A DNA stretch of 64,000 nt from Streptomyces sp. NRRL S-340 (GTDB taxonomy: Bacteria; Actinomycetota; Actinomycetes; Streptomycetales; Streptomycetaceae). The position numbers and the translations under genes are program-made. The notes under the pieces were generated by a model. It was not told the DNA's origin. It searched no databases and worked only from the letters and a program-made list of their open reading frames with translations. The stretch lies in NCBI RefSeq assembly GCF_000720185.1, contig NZ_JOIY01000036.1, forward strand, positions 1 through 64,000. Reading direction: 5' to 3'. The stretch's first letter is position 1. Each line of letters begins with the position of its first letter. Positions 17,200 to 25,843 of this stretch are shown here, in pieces.

Positions 17200-17568
17200 A
17201 TGGGTATACGCATGCTCAACCACCGGCCGGCGGTATCCCAGACACCCGTCGGCACGGCCCCGGCCGCGCCGCCCCCGCCGGTCCCGGCCCTCGCGGCCGA
17301 CGCAAGCACCGCCCGCATCCCGACCGACCTGGCGGTCACCCTCCGGCGCGCCGCGAGAGACCTCCGCCGTCGGCTCACCCCAGGTCCACGCCTTCCCTGG
17401 CCCCTGTGGGCCGACCTCACCCGCGGCTACGTAGCGCTCCTGCTCGCCCGGATGCCGCGCCCCGTCCCCGCCCGCACCCTCACCGTCTTCGTCGCGGCCA
17501 TGACCGCCGAACCCGGCCGCCCCGGCGGCCCACCGTCACGGGAACCCCGCCCGGACCGCGCACCCTGA
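17200..17568 (+). CDS. Small uncharacterised protein
   Basis: A 122-residue protein I cannot assign to a family. The first about 45 residues are Pro/Ala-rich (TPVGTAPAAPPPPVPALAAD), followed by a helical, basic segment LAVTLRRAARDLRRRLTPG and a more hydrophobic GYVALLLARMPRPVPARTLTVFVAAMT. No signal peptide or clear membrane helix. ATG 17200 is favoured because CAGGAT (17188-17193) stands six bases upstream, the leaderless layout of several neighbours. Third-position GC is high in this frame. Function unknown. Confidence 0.6.
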   Translation: MGIRMLNHRPAVSQTPVGTAPAAPPPPVPALAADASTARIPTDLAVTLRRAARDLRRRLTPGPRLPWPLWADLTRGYVALLLARMPRPVPARTLTVFVAAMTAEPGRPGGPPSREPRPDRAP

Positions 17569-18200
17569 GCCCACTGAGGCCCTGGAAGCCCCTCACCCAC
17601 CAGCAGTCCTGCCCCGCGCTGCCCCAGGCCCCCGCGTCCCGCGCCCGCCCGGGCCGCGCCCCGTGCCATCCCAGTCCGTGGCCATCGTGGCCCGGGCCGC
17701 GCGCCGCCGGGCCCTGCGCCCCCCCGCGCAGCCGGACCCGCGCCTCGCCCCCTGGGGCACCCCCGCCGAGTAACGCGGGCCCGGGGCACCCCGGCCCACC
17801 CGCACCCCTCTCACCCGCACCCCTCCCAGCCCCGCCCCCGGGGCACCCGGGCCCCTGGCCACCCGCACCCCGCCGCGCTCCGGCCCGCCCCTCCCCGTTT
17901 CCCCGTCCTCCCCGGCGCCCCCAGGCAGTGCTGCCCCCGCACGCCTAGAAGGGAGCGGCACACAACCCCCCGTCCGGACGCCCGAGTGCCGCGGCCCACC
18001 GCCCTTGCCACCGAAGACGGACAAGCGGCGGAAACCGGGCACGAACCGCTCCCCGCTCAAAGGAAGTTGTCGTAGGGTCACCTGGGTCGTGCATCCGGAA
18101 GGCTCCACGAGGGCAACCAGTACCGCGAGTCAACCGTCACAACAGGGCGAACAGGCAAGCACAGAAGGACGCTCGGGCGTTCACGGGAGGGGTTCACTCC
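17569..18200. other. Gene-free region upstream of the transglycosylase gene
   Basis: From 17,569 to about 17,960 the plus strand is cytosine-rich, and the opposite-strand open frames are Gly/Arg low-complexity. From 18,000 the sequence is more mixed and should hold the promoter and leader of the transglycosylase gene (for example GTTGTCGTAGGGT near 18,066). I see no convincing riboswitch or small gene. Confidence 0.5.
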
Positions 18201-20006
18201 ATGGCGGCGCATTTCGGCAGGAGGCTGTACAAGGGGGCGGCGACCACGGCCGTGGCCGCGGTGGCGGTCGCGGCGCTCTCCGCTTCCGAGGCTCCCGGTG
18301 TGACGGTCGGCGACGAGGGAAGACAGCCCGCCGCCGGTGCGACGTCCGTCCCCGACACGCCCGTCGGCGACAGTGCGACCGGTGACACGCACTACTACAC
18401 GGACCTCCCGCCGCTGAACAGCCCCGACCCGGCGGCCCCCCACACCGGTACCGGCACCCCGGCCTCGCAGGCCTCGGCCGAGGCGGGCATACCCGCCACC
18501 GTGCTCGACGCCTACAAGAAGGCCGAGGCCGAACTGCGTTCCTCCAAGCCGGGCTGCAACCTGCCCTGGCAACTCCTCGCCGCCATCGGCCGGGTCGAGT
18601 CGGGACAGGCGCGCGGCGGCCAGGTCGACGCGAACGGCACGACGTTCAGCCCGATCCTCGGCCCCGTCCTCAACGGCAGCGGTTTCGCGAACATCAGCGA
18701 CACCGACCACGGCCTCTACGACGGCGACAGCACCTACGACCGTGCGGTCGGCCCCATGCAGTTCATCCCCTCCACCTGGCAGTGGGCGGGCCGCGACGGC
18801 AACGGGGACGGCAAGAAGGACCCCAACAACATCTACGACGCCGCCCTCGCCACCGGCCACTACCTCTGCCGCAACGACTGGGACCTGTCCGACCACGCCG
18901 ACCTGAGCAGCGCGATCCTCAGCTACAACCACTCGCAGGAGTACCTGAACACCGTCCTGTCGTGGCTGGAGTACTACCGCAGGGGCACCCACTCGGTGCC
19001 CGACGGCACCGGCCAGCTGCCGGTCCACCACAGCGACGACTCCGCCGGCACCCACCCCGGGCCGTCCACCACGCCCTCGCGGCCCTCCTCCCCGACGCCG
19101 AGCCACCGGCCGGGCGGGTCCGGCAAGCCGGGCACCCCCGCCAAGCCCGGCACACCGGGCAAACCAACCACCCCCGGCTCGCCCGGCGGCACCCCGGGCG
19201 AGCCGAGCAGGCCGCCCGTGACGCCTCCCCCCATCCCTCCCACGCCCACCGACACGGTGGACCACCTGGAGGACGCCGGCACGGACACGCTCACCGCCCG
19301 CGCAGGCGAGGCCTTCTCGGAGAGGATCAGCACCCGCGCCGAGACCAAGGCCGGCAAGCCGGTCGCCAAGGTCAGGGTCCGTTTCCTGATCACCGGCGAC
19401 ACCGACACCGCCTTCACCGGCGGCGAGAAGGTCGCCACCGTCGTCACGGACGCCTCCGGTGTGGCCCTCGCACCCGTGCTCCGCGCGGGCGAGAAGACGG
19501 GCGACTTCACCGTCCGTGCCGTGGTCGTCGGCCGCGCGGTCTCCGCGCTCCCGTACAAGGCCACCGTCACCGCGCGCACCGCCGACGCGCTCGTCCGCAC
19601 CAGCGACACCCCGCTGGCGTGCACGCCGGGCGGCGAGTTCACCGACCAGGTCGAGGTCAAGGCCACCTACAAGGGCGCCGTCGCCGGCAAGGTCGCCGCG
19701 ACCGCCACCCTGGTCAAGTCCGCCGACGACCCAGCCGAGAACGACAAGGGTCCCTACTTCAAGGACGCGGACGGCAAGCCCGTACGCACCCTGAAGGGCC
19801 TTCAGGCGGACGCCAAGGGACTGCTGAAGCTGCCCCGGCTGTACGCGGACGACACCACCGGCACCTTCCTGCTCCGCATCACCACCGCCGGTGGTGCCAC
19901 GCTGACCGTGGAACTGAAGGTCGCGGCGGCCGACCCCTCCGCCGAGCCGTCGACGGGCGCGTCCCCGTCCTCGTCCCCGTCGGCGTCCGCCTCCCCGTCC
20001 TCGTAG
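18201..20006 (+). CDS. Secreted lytic transglycosylase with Pro-rich linker and C-terminal Ig-like domain
   Basis: A 601-residue exported protein. The N-terminus (RRLYKGAATTAVAAVAVAAL) is a signal peptide. Residues about 110-265 form a transglycosylase fold of the MltB/SLT type: LPWQLLAAIGRVESGQARGG contains the catalytic glutamate in the ES motif, and AVGPMQFIPSTWQ plus DPNNIYDAALATGHYLC and SYNHSQEYLNTVL are typical. Such enzymes cleave the MurNAc-GlcNAc bond to 1,6-anhydro ends. A Pro/Thr/Ser/Gly linker (about 275-350) follows, then one or two beta-sandwich repeats (about 355-580) ending in an S/P tail. Translation starts at ATG 18201 after GGGAGGGG. It converges with hrpB, only five bases between the stops. 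Confidence 0.88.
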   Translation: MAAHFGRRLYKGAATTAVAAVAVAALSASEAPGVTVGDEGRQPAAGATSVPDTPVGDSATGDTHYYTDLPPLNSPDPAAPHTGTGTPASQASAEAGIPATVLDAYKKAEAELRSSKPGCNLPWQLLAAIGRVESGQARGGQVDANGTTFSPILGPVLNGSGFANISDTDHGLYDGDSTYDRAVGPMQFIPSTWQWAGRDGNGDGKKDPNNIYDAALATGHYLCRNDWDLSDHADLSSAILSYNHSQEYLNTVLSWLEYYRRGTHSVPDGTGQLPVHHSDDSAGTHPGPSTTPSRPSSPTPSHRPGGSGKPGTPAKPGTPGKPTTPGSPGGTPGEPSRPPVTPPPIPPTPTDTVDHLEDAGTDTLTARAGEAFSERISTRAETKAGKPVAKVRVRFLITGDTDTAFTGGEKVATVVTDASGVALAPVLRAGEKTGDFTVRAVVVGRAVSALPYKATVTARTADALVRTSDTPLACTPGGEFTDQVEVKATYKGAVAGKVAATATLVKSADDPAENDKGPYFKDADGKPVRTLKGLQADAKGLLKLPRLYADDTTGTFLLRITTAGGATLTVELKVAAADPSAEPSTGASPSSSPSASASPSS

Positions 20007-20011
20007 CGCCC

Positions 20012-22864
20012 TCATCTCCTGAGCCGGGCGTTGGTGTGCCGGGTCGGCTGCGCGGTCGCAGGGTCCTCGGGCCACGGGTGCTTCGGGTACCGGCCGCGCA
20101 GCTCCGCCCGTACGCCCTTGTAGCCGTCCCGCCAGAAGGAGGCGAGGTCGGCGGTGACGGCGACGGGCCGCCCGGCGGGGGAGAGCAGGTGCACGAGGAC
20201 GGGCACCCCGGCCACGGCGGGCGAGGCGTCCAGCCCGAACATCTCCTGGAGTTTGACCGCGAGGACCGGCTGTGCGGGATCGCTGTAGTCGACCCGGACC
20301 GCCGACCCGCTGGGCACGGTGAGCCGCTCCGGGGCGAGTTCGTCCAGCCGGGCCGCCTCGCCGGAGGCCCACGGCAGCAGCCGCGCCAGCCCCTGCCCGG
20401 CGTCGATCCGCGCCAGGTCCGCGCGTCGGCGGGCGCGGCCCAGTTCCGGCTCCAGCCACTCCTCCACGCGCGCGTGGAGGGCTTCGTCGCGGACGTCGGG
20501 CCAGGGTTCACCGAGCCGCTGGTGCAGGAAGGCGAGCCGCTGCCGCAGCACTTCGGCCCCCGGCGACCAGCGCAGCAGCCGCCACCCCTCCTGCCGCAGC
20601 CCCTGAAGGAGCGCGTCGCGTACGAGCGCGGGCGCCGGGCCGGCGAGCGGCCGGGCCCTCAGCTCCACCGCCCCGAGCCGTTCGACCCGCCGGGCGACCA
20701 CGTCCCCGTCGGCCCAGCGGACCTCCGCACGCTCCTCGTACAGGGCCCCGGCCGCGAGCCGGGCGACGTCCTCGTCGACGGCCGCGGCGAGCTGCACGCG
20801 CGCGTGCCCCCTGCCGAGCGGCCGGTCGGCCACGGCGACCGCGATCCACGGCACCCCGCGCAGCGCCGACCCCTCGGCGAGTTCGGCACGCGTCCCCGAG
20901 ACCATGAGGTAGGACCCGCCCTCCAGCCTGGCGACCCGCTCGGGAAAGGCCAGAGCGGCCACGAGCCCGGCAACGCCGTCCTCCCCGGCGGCCGGTGCCC
21001 CGGCCCCCGCGGAACCCCGGCCGGACGCACCCGCCGACAGACCGGGAACCGACGACAGACCGGAGACCGACACCCCATCGACAGCCCGCCGCGCACCGGA
21101 AGCAGGCGACGCACCGGCGGCCCCCGGCGCGTCGGCCGCCCGGGACCCGTCCCCGGACGCGGCTCTGCCCACCCTGGAGGCGGCGTCGCCGGGCGGTGCG
21201 TCCCCGGGGGCGGGCCTTCCCACCCCGGCCGTGACGCCTCCGGACGCCGCGTCCCCGGACAGGGACCTCCCCACGCCGGTCGGGGCGTCCCCGGACGCGG
21301 GCCTCTCCGCGGGTGAGGAGGCGCCCCCCGGCGCGGGCGCGTCCGCCGTCCCGGTGGCCGCCGCCGCGGCGGCCCGCAGCCGGCGCACCTCCGCGCGCCA
21401 CCGTCCCGCGTACGCGTCGCCGTCACGCCGGACGCGGCGCAGGGCGGCGGCGAGATCGTCGCCGTACTCCCGGGGCACTTCCTCGCTGAGCAGCGCGACC
21501 ACGTCCGCGACCGCGCCCGCCGCCCCGGTGAGGGCACCCGCGTCGAGGAGGGACCGTCCCAGCCGCACGGGCACGCCCAGCCGCGCCAGCCGCGTTCCGC
21601 GCGGCGTGGCGCGTCCGGCCGGGTCGACCGCGCCCACGGCGGTCAGCACCTCCCGGGCCGCCGCCATGGCGCCGGCCGGCGGCGGATCCAGCAACGCCAG
21701 TCCGGAGGCGTCCGGATCGCCCCAGCAGGCTGCCTGGAGGGCGAACGCCGTCAGATCGGCCACCTTGATCTCCGGTGCCGGGAAACGCGGCAGGCGCCCG
21801 TCCTCGGCCTGCGTCCAGCACCGGTAGACCGTGCCCGGCGCCTCGCGTCCGGCGCGGCCCGCCCGCTGCCGTCCGGCCGCCCGGGATGCGCGCACCGTGG
21901 TCAGCGCGCCCAGACCGCGCGCGTGGTCCACCCGCGGCTCCCGGGCGAGCCCCGCGTCGACCACGACCCTGACCCCGGGCACGGTCAGCGACGACTCGGC
22001 CACGGACGTGGCGAGCACCACGCGGCGCCGCGGGCCCGGCGCCAGCACCGCGTCCTGCACCGCCGCCGGGGCCCGCCCGTGCACCTGGAGCACGTCCACC
22101 CCGTCCAGGTCCCCGAGCCCGCCCGCGACCCGCGCGATCTCGCCCGCACCGGGAAGGAAGCAGAGCACGTCCCCCGTCCGCTCGGCGAGCGCGCGCCGCA
22201 CCACGGAACCCACATGAGACAGCAGCGCGGGATCGACGCGCATGCCGTGCGGCGGGCGTACGGGGCGTGCCGGCGGCGCCCAGACCACCTCCACCGGGTA
22301 CGACACGCCCTGCGCCTCGACCACCGGCGCGCCGCCGAGCAGCCGTGCCCAGCCCTGCGCGTCCGTGGTCGCGGACGCCGCCACCAGCCGCAGCTCGGGC
22401 CGCAGCGCCTCCCGTACGTCGCACAGGAAGGCCGCGGCCGTGTCCGCGTCCAGATGCCGTTCGTGGCACTCGTCGAGCACCACCACGTCGATCCCGGCCA
22501 GCTCCTGGTCGCGCTGCAGCCGCTGCAGCAGCACACCGGTGGTGACGACCTCCACGCGCGTGCGGCGTCCGACCACCCGTTCCCCGCGGACGGTGTGGCC
22601 GACGCTCTCGCCGGCGCGCTCACCCAGCAGCCACGCCATCCGCCGGGCCGCGGCGCGGGCGGCGATCCGCCGCGGTTCGGCCACGACCACCCGCCGGGCC
22701 GGTCCGCGCCCGAGCAGTCCGGCCAGGGCGAGCGGCACCAGCGTCGTCTTGCCGGTACCGGGCGGCGCCACCAGGACGGCGCTCCCGTGAGTGTCGAGCG
22801 CGTCGTTCAGGCCGGGGAGGGCCCCGCGTACGGGCAGTGCGTCGAGGGCGTCGTAACGGATCAC
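20012..22864 (-). CDS. hrpB: ATP-dependent helicase HrpB, with a low-complexity insert
   Basis: A 950-residue DEAH/DECH-type helicase. Walker A is APPGTGKTT near residue 35, motif II is VVLDECHER near residue 130, motif III SAT follows, then FLPGAGEIARV and VVLATSVAESSLTVPGV of the second RecA domain and a QRAGRAGREAPGTVYR motif VI. The C-terminal HrpB_C region contains PAVAGVPVLVHLLSPAGRPVAVTADLASFW. HrpB is usually about 820 residues; an Ala/Gly/Ser/Asp/Pro-rich insert with repeated SGDA...GVGR units (about 495-630) explains the excess. The cellular role is poorly known: in E. coli HrpB is dispensable. ATG 22864 is the only good start. Confidence 0.9.
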   Translation of the reverse strand: MIRYDALDALPVRGALPGLNDALDTHGSAVLVAPPGTGKTTLVPLALAGLLGRGPARRVVVAEPRRIAARAAARRMAWLLGERAGESVGHTVRGERVVGRRTRVEVVTTGVLLQRLQRDQELAGIDVVVLDECHERHLDADTAAAFLCDVREALRPELRLVAASATTDAQGWARLLGGAPVVEAQGVSYPVEVVWAPPARPVRPPHGMRVDPALLSHVGSVVRRALAERTGDVLCFLPGAGEIARVAGGLGDLDGVDVLQVHGRAPAAVQDAVLAPGPRRRVVLATSVAESSLTVPGVRVVVDAGLAREPRVDHARGLGALTTVRASRAAGRQRAGRAGREAPGTVYRCWTQAEDGRLPRFPAPEIKVADLTAFALQAACWGDPDASGLALLDPPPAGAMAAAREVLTAVGAVDPAGRATPRGTRLARLGVPVRLGRSLLDAGALTGAAGAVADVVALLSEEVPREYGDDLAAALRRVRRDGDAYAGRWRAEVRRLRAAAAAATGTADAPAPGGASSPAERPASGDAPTGVGRSLSGDAASGGVTAGVGRPAPGDAPPGDAASRVGRAASGDGSRAADAPGAAGASPASGARRAVDGVSVSGLSSVPGLSAGASGRGSAGAGAPAAGEDGVAGLVAALAFPERVARLEGGSYLMVSGTRAELAEGSALRGVPWIAVAVADRPLGRGHARVQLAAAVDEDVARLAAGALYEERAEVRWADGDVVARRVERLGAVELRARPLAGPAPALVRDALLQGLRQEGWRLLRWSPGAEVLRQRLAFLHQRLGEPWPDVRDEALHARVEEWLEPELGRARRRADLARIDAGQGLARLLPWASGEAARLDELAPERLTVPSGSAVRVDYSDPAQPVLAVKLQEMFGLDASPAVAGVPVLVHLLSPAGRPVAVTADLASFWRDGYKGVRAELRGRYPKHPWPEDPATAQPTRHTNARLRR

Positions 22865-22897
22865 CCCCCTAGTGTCGCCAGTGGCGCACGGACGGGG

Positions 22898-22926
22898 AAA
22901 CGCCCTCCACGCGCGCGTGGAGGGCG
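22898..22926 (-). terminator. Terminator of the methyltransferase gene, perfect 26-bp palindrome
   Basis: Positions 22901-22926 are perfectly self-complementary (13-bp arms, CGCCCTCCACGCG and its complement). On the minus strand the stem is followed by TTT (22900-22898). It lies between the methyltransferase stop and the hrpB start. Confidence 0.7.
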
Positions 22927-22939
22927 TTCGCCCTGCGGG

Positions 22940-23896
22940 TCAGTCGCGTTCGCAGACGAAGATCGCGGTCCCCGGGATCAGGTGCCCGCGCAGCGGGGAC
23001 CAGCCGCCCCACTCGGAGGTGTTCCAGTCCGGCCATTCCGGTTCGACGAGGTCCACGAGGTGGAAACCCGAGGTCACGATGTCGCGGACCCGGTCGCCCA
23101 GGGTGCGGTGGTGTTCGACGTAGACCGCCTGGCCGTCCTCGTCCTGCTCCACGTACGGCGTGCGGTCGAAGTAGGAGGCGGACACCGACAGACCCTCCGG
23201 ACCGGGCTCGTCGGGGAAGGCCCACCGGATCGGGTGCGTCACCGAGAACACGAACCGCCCGCCCGGCCGCAGTACCCGGCGCACCTCGCGCAGCACCAGC
23301 CGCGGGTCGGCGACGAAGGGCAGCGCCCCGTACGCCGAGCAGGCCAGGTCGAAGGAGCCGTCGGCGAAGGGGAGCACGGCGGCGTCCGCGCACACCAGGG
23401 GGACGGGTCCGCCGATGCGCAGCGCGTGCTGCAGCTGGCGGTGGGAGAGGTCGAGCGCCACCGGGCGTGCGCCCTGCGCGGCCAGCCAGCGCGAGCACTG
23501 GGCGGCGCCGGCACCGATCTCCAGGACGTCCCGGTCCTTCAGCTCCTCCGACGGACCGAGGAGTTCCGCCTCGACCTCGTCCAGGCCCTCGGGACACCAC
23601 ACGAAGCGGTCGTCGCCGAGGAAGGTGCCGTGTTCGACCTGGTAGTCGTCGGCGTTCCGGTCCCACCAGCCCCGGTTGGCGCGGGCGCTCTCGGTGACCG
23701 AGGCCGCACGTCGGGTGGCCTCGGGCTCGGGCAGTTCGGGCTCTTGGATGATCGGCTCCCTCGTACTAGTCTGCGGCTCTTCCGTGCAGCCCCCGGCGGG
23801 CGCCCTCGGCGGGCGCCGCGGTGCCGGCAGGGCTCCGGGAGACAGGTTCTGTGCCGGGGATGCGGCGTTCTGTCCCGGGTGTGCGGCTTCGCGCAT
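22940..23896 (-). CDS. Class I SAM-dependent methyltransferase
   Basis: The methyltransferase domain starts at RAASVTESARANRGWWDRNADDY; motif I is DVLEIGAGAAQCSRWLA, motif II VALDLSHRQLQHA, post-motif CSAYGALPFVADPRLVL and GGRFVFSVTHPIRW. The YxxxHGTFLGDDRFVWCPEGL block is typical of actinobacterial members of unknown substrate. The start is doubtful. The first ATG upstream of the domain is at 23896, which overlaps the -35 of the diverging rpsA promoter and would add a Pro/Ala-rich leader. No ATG, GTG or TTG lies in frame between it and the domain. An ATC codon at 23752 or 23749, preceded by GAGGGAG, is a possible rare start. Confidence 0.8.
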   Translation of the reverse strand: MREAAHPGQNAASPAQNLSPGALPAPRRPPRAPAGGCTEEPQTSTREPIIQEPELPEPEATRRAASVTESARANRGWWDRNADDYQVEHGTFLGDDRFVWCPEGLDEVEAELLGPSEELKDRDVLEIGAGAAQCSRWLAAQGARPVALDLSHRQLQHALRIGGPVPLVCADAAVLPFADGSFDLACSAYGALPFVADPRLVLREVRRVLRPGGRFVFSVTHPIRWAFPDEPGPEGLSVSASYFDRTPYVEQDEDGQAVYVEHHRTLGDRVRDIVTSGFHLVDLVEPEWPDWNTSEWGGWSPLRGHLIPGTAIFVCERD

Positions 23897-23924
23897 TGAC
23901 CCTGCCCGGCTGCCCCCGTATGCT
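23896..23924 (+). promoter_or_regulatory. Strong vegetative promoter of rpsA
   Basis: TTGACC (23896-23901), 17-bp spacer, TATGCT (23919-23924): close to the consensus of the principal sigma factor HrdB. Transcription should start near 23931, leaving a leader of about 190 nt before rpsA, long enough for post-transcriptional control. Confidence 0.8.
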
Positions 23925-24122
23925 ACAAGTTGCGCTGCGGGCCTGCGCGCCTCAGACGGAGCAGGCTGCGCTCGCATCTGTTGTATGTCCCCTCGGTTTT
24001 CGAGGCGCCACCAGCGGTTTTGTGTGGGGCTTCCTTGGCTGTCCGGCTTCTGCAGAGCGAAACGGGCTCCCGGCGTAAGCAGTACCTACGACTTCAATGT
24101 CCGTACCGGAGCCCTTTCCCAC

Positions 24123-25616
24123 ATGACGAGCAGCACCGAGACCACCGCCACCACCCCGCAGGTAGCGGTCAACGACATCGGTAACGAGGAAGCATTCCTC
24201 GCCGCGATCGACGAGACGATCAAGTACTTCAACGACGGCGACATCGTCGACGGCGTCATCGTGAAGGTCGACCGGGACGAGGTCCTGCTCGACATCGGTT
24301 ACAAGACCGAAGGTGTCATCCCGAGCCGCGAGCTCTCGATCAAGCACGACGTCGACCCGAACGAGGTCGTCGCCGTCGGTGACGAGATCGAGGCCCTTGT
24401 TCTCCAGAAGGAGGACAAGGAAGGCCGCCTGATCCTCTCGAAGAAGCGCGCCCAGTACGAGCGTGCCTGGGGCACCATCGAGAAGATCAAGGAAGAGGAC
24501 GGCATCGTCACCGGTACCGTCATCGAGGTCGTCAAGGGTGGTCTCATCCTCGACATCGGCCTCCGCGGCTTCCTTCCGGCCTCCCTGGTCGAGATGCGCC
24601 GCGTCCGCGACCTCCAGCCCTACGTGGGCAAGGAGCTCGAGGCGAAGATCATCGAGCTGGACAAGAACCGCAACAACGTGGTCCTGTCCCGCCGTGCCTG
24701 GCTGGAGCAGACCCAGTCCGAGGTCCGCCAGACGTTCCTCACGACCCTGCAGAAGGGTCAGGTCCGCTCCGGTGTGGTCTCCTCGATCGTCAACTTCGGT
24801 GCCTTCGTGGACCTGGGTGGCGTCGACGGTCTGGTCCACGTCTCCGAGCTGTCCTGGAAGCACATCGACCACCCCTCCGAGGTCGTCGAGGTCGGCCAGG
24901 AGGTCACCGTCGAGGTCCTCGACGTCGACATGGACCGCGAGCGCGTCTCCCTGTCGCTGAAGGCGACCCAGGAAGACCCGTGGCAGCAGTTCGCCCGGAC
25001 CCACCAGATCGGCCAGGTCGTGCCCGGCAAGGTCACGAAGCTGGTTCCGTTCGGTGCGTTCGTCCGCGTGGACGAGGGCATCGAGGGTCTGGTCCACATC
25101 TCCGAGCTGGCCGAGCGCCACGTGGAGATCCCGGAGCAGGTCGTCCAGGTCAACGACGAGATCTTCGTCAAGGTCATCGACATCGACCTCGAGCGCCGTC
25201 GCATCAGCCTCTCGCTGAAGCAGGCCAACGAGTCCTTCGGTGCCGACCCGTCGGCGGTCGAGTTCGACCCGACCCTGTACGGCATGGCCGCGTCCTACGA
25301 CGACCAGGGCAACTACATCTACCCCGAGGGCTTCGACCCCGAGACCAACGACTGGCTCGAGGGTTACGAGAAGCAGCGCGAGGAGTGGGAGCGCCAGTAC
25401 GCCGAGGCGCAGTCCCGCTTCGAGCAGCACCAGGCGCAGGTCATCAAGTCCCGCGAGGCGGACGAGAAGGCCGCTGCCGAGGGTGGCGAGGCTGCCGCTC
25501 CGGCCGCCTCCGGTGGCGGTTCGTACTCCTCCGAGGGTGGCGACAGCTCCGGCGCGCTCGCTTCGGACGAGGCCCTGGCTGCCCTGCGCGAGAAGCTGGC
25601 CGGCGGCCAGAGCTGA
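24123..25616 (+). CDS. rpsA: 30S ribosomal protein S1
   Basis: A 497-residue RNA-binding protein of the small ribosomal subunit, with four S1 (OB-fold) repeats: about 35-105 (GDIVDGVIVKVDRDEVLLDIGYKTEGVIP), 120-190 (IVTGTVIEVVKGGLILDIGLRGFLP), 205-275 (VRSGVVSSIVNFGAFVDLGG) and 290-360 (VVPGKVTKLVPFGAFVRVDEGIEGLVHISEL). The acidic, Ser/Gly/Ala-rich C-terminal tail is normal for actinobacteria. Codon use is the most biased in the window (nearly all C-ending), as expected for a highly expressed gene. ATG 24123 is the family start. Confidence 0.97.
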   Translation: MTSSTETTATTPQVAVNDIGNEEAFLAAIDETIKYFNDGDIVDGVIVKVDRDEVLLDIGYKTEGVIPSRELSIKHDVDPNEVVAVGDEIEALVLQKEDKEGRLILSKKRAQYERAWGTIEKIKEEDGIVTGTVIEVVKGGLILDIGLRGFLPASLVEMRRVRDLQPYVGKELEAKIIELDKNRNNVVLSRRAWLEQTQSEVRQTFLTTLQKGQVRSGVVSSIVNFGAFVDLGGVDGLVHVSELSWKHIDHPSEVVEVGQEVTVEVLDVDMDRERVSLSLKATQEDPWQQFARTHQIGQVVPGKVTKLVPFGAFVRVDEGIEGLVHISELAERHVEIPEQVVQVNDEIFVKVIDIDLERRRISLSLKQANESFGADPSAVEFDPTLYGMAASYDDQGNYIYPEGFDPETNDWLEGYEKQREEWERQYAEAQSRFEQHQAQVIKSREADEKAAAEGGEAAAPAASGGGSYSSEGGDSSGALASDEALAALREKLAGGQS

Positions 25617-25649
25617 CCGCTCACCGCTGCTAGGCGCAAGCCGTTGACC

Positions 25650-25684
25650 GCGGCCCGTACCCCCCGCCCGGGGGTACGGGCCGC
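25650..25684 (+). terminator. Hairpin after rpsA
   Basis: GCGGCCCGTACCCC (25650-25663) pairs perfectly with GGGGTACGGGCCGC (25671-25684). No T-tract follows, which is common in Streptomyces terminators. Confidence 0.65.
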
Positions 25685-25802
25685 GGCCGTACCCGCACAA
25701 GGCGCCCGCCCCACCCGCCCGCCTCGCCCGTGACCGCGGCGGAAGACTCCGTCGTCACGATTCCGGGTGATCGTGCGGCGTCGGGGAATGCCCGCGCCCC
25801 GT

Positions 25803-25831
25803 TCCTCGTTGTGAACCTACGAACACGAGGA
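25803..25831 (+). promoter_or_regulatory. Possible hairpin overlapping the ribosome-binding site of the PAC2 gene
   Basis: TCCTCGT (25803-25809) can pair with ACGAGGA (25825-25831), which includes the start of the AGGAGGGG ribosome-binding site. Stem of seven pairs, 15-nt loop. Role is inference. Confidence 0.35.
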
Positions 25832-25843
25832 GGGGCGGTCACA

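Noticed and set aside
18050..18200. A c-di-AMP (ydaO) riboswitch before the transglycosylase gene
   Set aside because: Such leaders occur before cell-wall hydrolases in Streptomyces, but the conserved core motifs are not seen here.
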